Shown: positions 62,301 to 64,000 of the stretch, one piece after another | Numbering within the stretch: position 1 is the stretch's first letter | Layout of the letters: the number at the start of each line of letters is the position of its first letter | Assembly (NCBI GenBank): GCA_035771175.1 | Contig: CM069610.1 | Span: forward strand, 25,572,501-25,636,500 | Reading direction: 5' to 3' | DNA length: 64,000 bases | From: Paratinospora sagittata | Taxonomy: Eukaryota > Streptophyta > Magnoliopsida > Ranunculales > Menispermaceae | Made by a program: the position numbers and the translations under genes | The notes under the pieces: generated by a model | Told to the model about the DNA's origin: nothing | What the model saw: the letters and a program-made list of their open reading frames with translations, nothing else | Databases searched by the model: none

Positions 62301-64000
62301 TAGCGCACTATCAGTGTTGATAACACGCTGATAGGCTTTTATAATAAAACATTTGTTTTTCTGAAAAATTGTCTATAGCGCTATCCCCTTTGATACTTCG
62401 CTATAAAGCTGTTGCCGTGATCTTTCCATTTTTAGTAAAATGGGCAATAACGCGCTATAGGCCTCGATAACACGCTATCGGAAAGTCCGTAATACTCGAG
62501 CTCTCGGGTTTGTGTATATCGATCTGCTATAGCCTGCTATCTGTCAATTGAGAACATGATACACAACCCAATAGCACGCTATCCACGTCTGAGAAAAAAA
62601 TCTGATATTTCTAACGAGAAAAATGTGGGCACTTCTGCTTGCTCGATTTTTTTATTCCTTATACAATTTCTCCAGGTTATCTTAATTGAAATATTATCTA
62701 GTAACACCTAGATGATTCCCATTGTCTCGCACGCCCAAAACAACTTTAGATTAAACAATGTTTTGAATTCAAATCATTTTGTACTCTCTTGCCCTTTAAC
62801 CCGCAACTTCTAATTTTATAAAACACTCATTCTCTGATTTTCAAAAATACAACACACACGATTTTTGCAAGTTAGATTGAGCTTTCCAAAGTGTTTTTCA
62901 AGAGAATAAACTATTGATTCTTGCACTTGTCAAAACATGCTTCGAATAGAATCAAAATTGCAATCTGTCTTGATGATAACGTCGTTGATCAGAAAGTTCT
63001 TCATTTTATCCCTTTTGTGCTTAGATTTGCAGAGGCTATCCATTGTTTTACGTTTTAAGTATATGAAGTGGTCTCGGTAAGATAACACAACAAAAAAGAA
63101 CACGTCATTTGTCTTGCATCGAGAACACATCAAACAATAGCTTTCGAAGTCTACAAAGATCAAGCTAGAAGAACGAAGACATATCTCTTGCCCAAGTAAG
63201 GCATTAGTTTGATCTTTGGTATGTACCACCACTCGATCAATCTCAACACTAAAACTCTAAAATCTGCAAAGTCTTAAAAATCACTTCGATATAGTATTTC
63301 ATTTTGAAAAAATGTTTTCCGAAAGGTTTTAATTATAATTTCAATGAGTTTTGAATTATTTTAAAGTTTTTAATCTTATACAATATGTTTTGAGTTAATG
63401 GAATGGTTCTTGAGTGTCAAAATATTAATTTTTAAAAAATAAGGCTATCCAGCAATTTGCGAAAATTTTTCTGAAGGCACTAGCGCACTATCAGTGTTGA
63501 TAACACGCTGATAGGGTTCTATAATAAAACATTTATTTTTCTGAAAAAATGTCTATAGCGCGCTATCCCCTTTGATACTTCGCTATAAAGCTGTTGCCGT
63601 GATCCTTCCATTTTTAGTAAAATGGGCAATAGCGCGCTATAGGCCTCGATAACACGCTATCGGAAAGTCCGTAAAACTCGAGCTCTCGATTTTGTGTATA
63701 TCGATCTGCTATAGCCTGCTATCTGTCAATTGAGAACATGATACACAACCCAATAGCACGCTATCCACGTCTGAGAAAAAAATCTGATATTTCTAACGAG
63801 AAAAATGTGGGCACTTCTGCTTCCTCGATTTTTTTATTCCTTATACAATTTCTCCAGGTTATCTTAATTGAAATATTCTCTACTAACACCTAGATGATTC
63901 CCATTGTCTCGCACGCCCAAAGCAACTTTAGATTAAACAATGTTTTGAAATCAAATCATTTTGTACTCTCTTGCCCTTTAACCCGCAACTTCTAATTTTA
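56317..64000. repeat. Satellite array, right block (type B)
   Basis: It starts with the second GTCAA of the TE2 target duplication and completes the interrupted monomer. Landmarks are at 56948, 58130, 59315, 60498, 61682 and 62865, spaced 1182-1185 bp. The array runs off the end of the window. Copies are diverged type B with both subtypes (gtgtaccacc and gtgtagggtaacc). The longer minus-strand frames here (58081-58368 and 62930-63232) are satellite sequence that happens to lack stops. Confidence 0.96.

Noticed and set aside
62930..63232. 100-residue minus-strand frame that might be a gene
   Set aside because: It is ordinary satellite sequence extended by chance loss of stops in one diverged copy. 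Neighbouring copies do not preserve it.

Overview
The window is plant nuclear heterochromatin. It is a large tandem array of a satellite with a monomer of about 1.18 kb, interrupted by two nested Ty3/gypsy LTR retrotransposons, both coding on the minus strand. A flowering-plant origin is indicated by tRNA-iMet-type primer binding sites, Tekay/Del-like chromovirus proteins and a plant-specific 'putative plant transposon protein'-like ORF. No ordinary cellular gene, structural RNA gene or CRISPR array was found. The species cannot be named from the sequence alone.

Layout: (1) 1-25224, satellite. Copies up to about 9460 are nearly identical with an exact 1186 bp period (type A). After that come more diverged type B copies of 1126-1185 bp. 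(2) 25225-36586, element TE1, 11.36 kb, flanked by the 5 bp target duplication ATCCA. (3) 36587-45689, satellite type B. (4) 45690-56316, element TE2, 10.63 kb, flanked by the duplication GTCAA. (5) 56317-64000, satellite type B. In total 35 copies of one landmark in the monomer can be placed: 747, 1933, 3119, 4305, 5491, 6677, 7863, 9049, 10234, 11360, 12543, 13727, 14901, 16074, 17254, 18439, 19621, 20799, 21979, 23148, 24322, 36871, 38053, 39238, 40411, 41582, 42764, 43949, 45134, 56948, 58130, 59315, 60498, 61682, 62865. With TE1 and TE2 plus one target duplication each removed, the spacing across each insertion is 1182 bp, so both insertions are clean.

TE1 looks very young: I found no LTR difference by eye over about 1.1 kb. 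It is nevertheless defective, because the integrase zinc-binding region is deleted with a frameshift. It carries an extra ORF upstream of gag. Strong-looking 3' splice acceptors sit exactly 7 nt before both the extra ORF and gag, and a good donor lies just after the primer binding site, which suggests alternative splicing. Its U3 has a GAACGTTC tandem array directly upstream of a TATA box, with 6 copies in one LTR and 16 in the other.

TE2 is older. Its LTRs differ by scattered substitutions and a 62 bp length difference, and its single gag-pol frame is broken by three in-frame stops, each explicable by one C-to-T type change. The satellite monomer contains an older internal structure of four units of about 75 bp built around ATAGCGCGCTAT-like palindromes.
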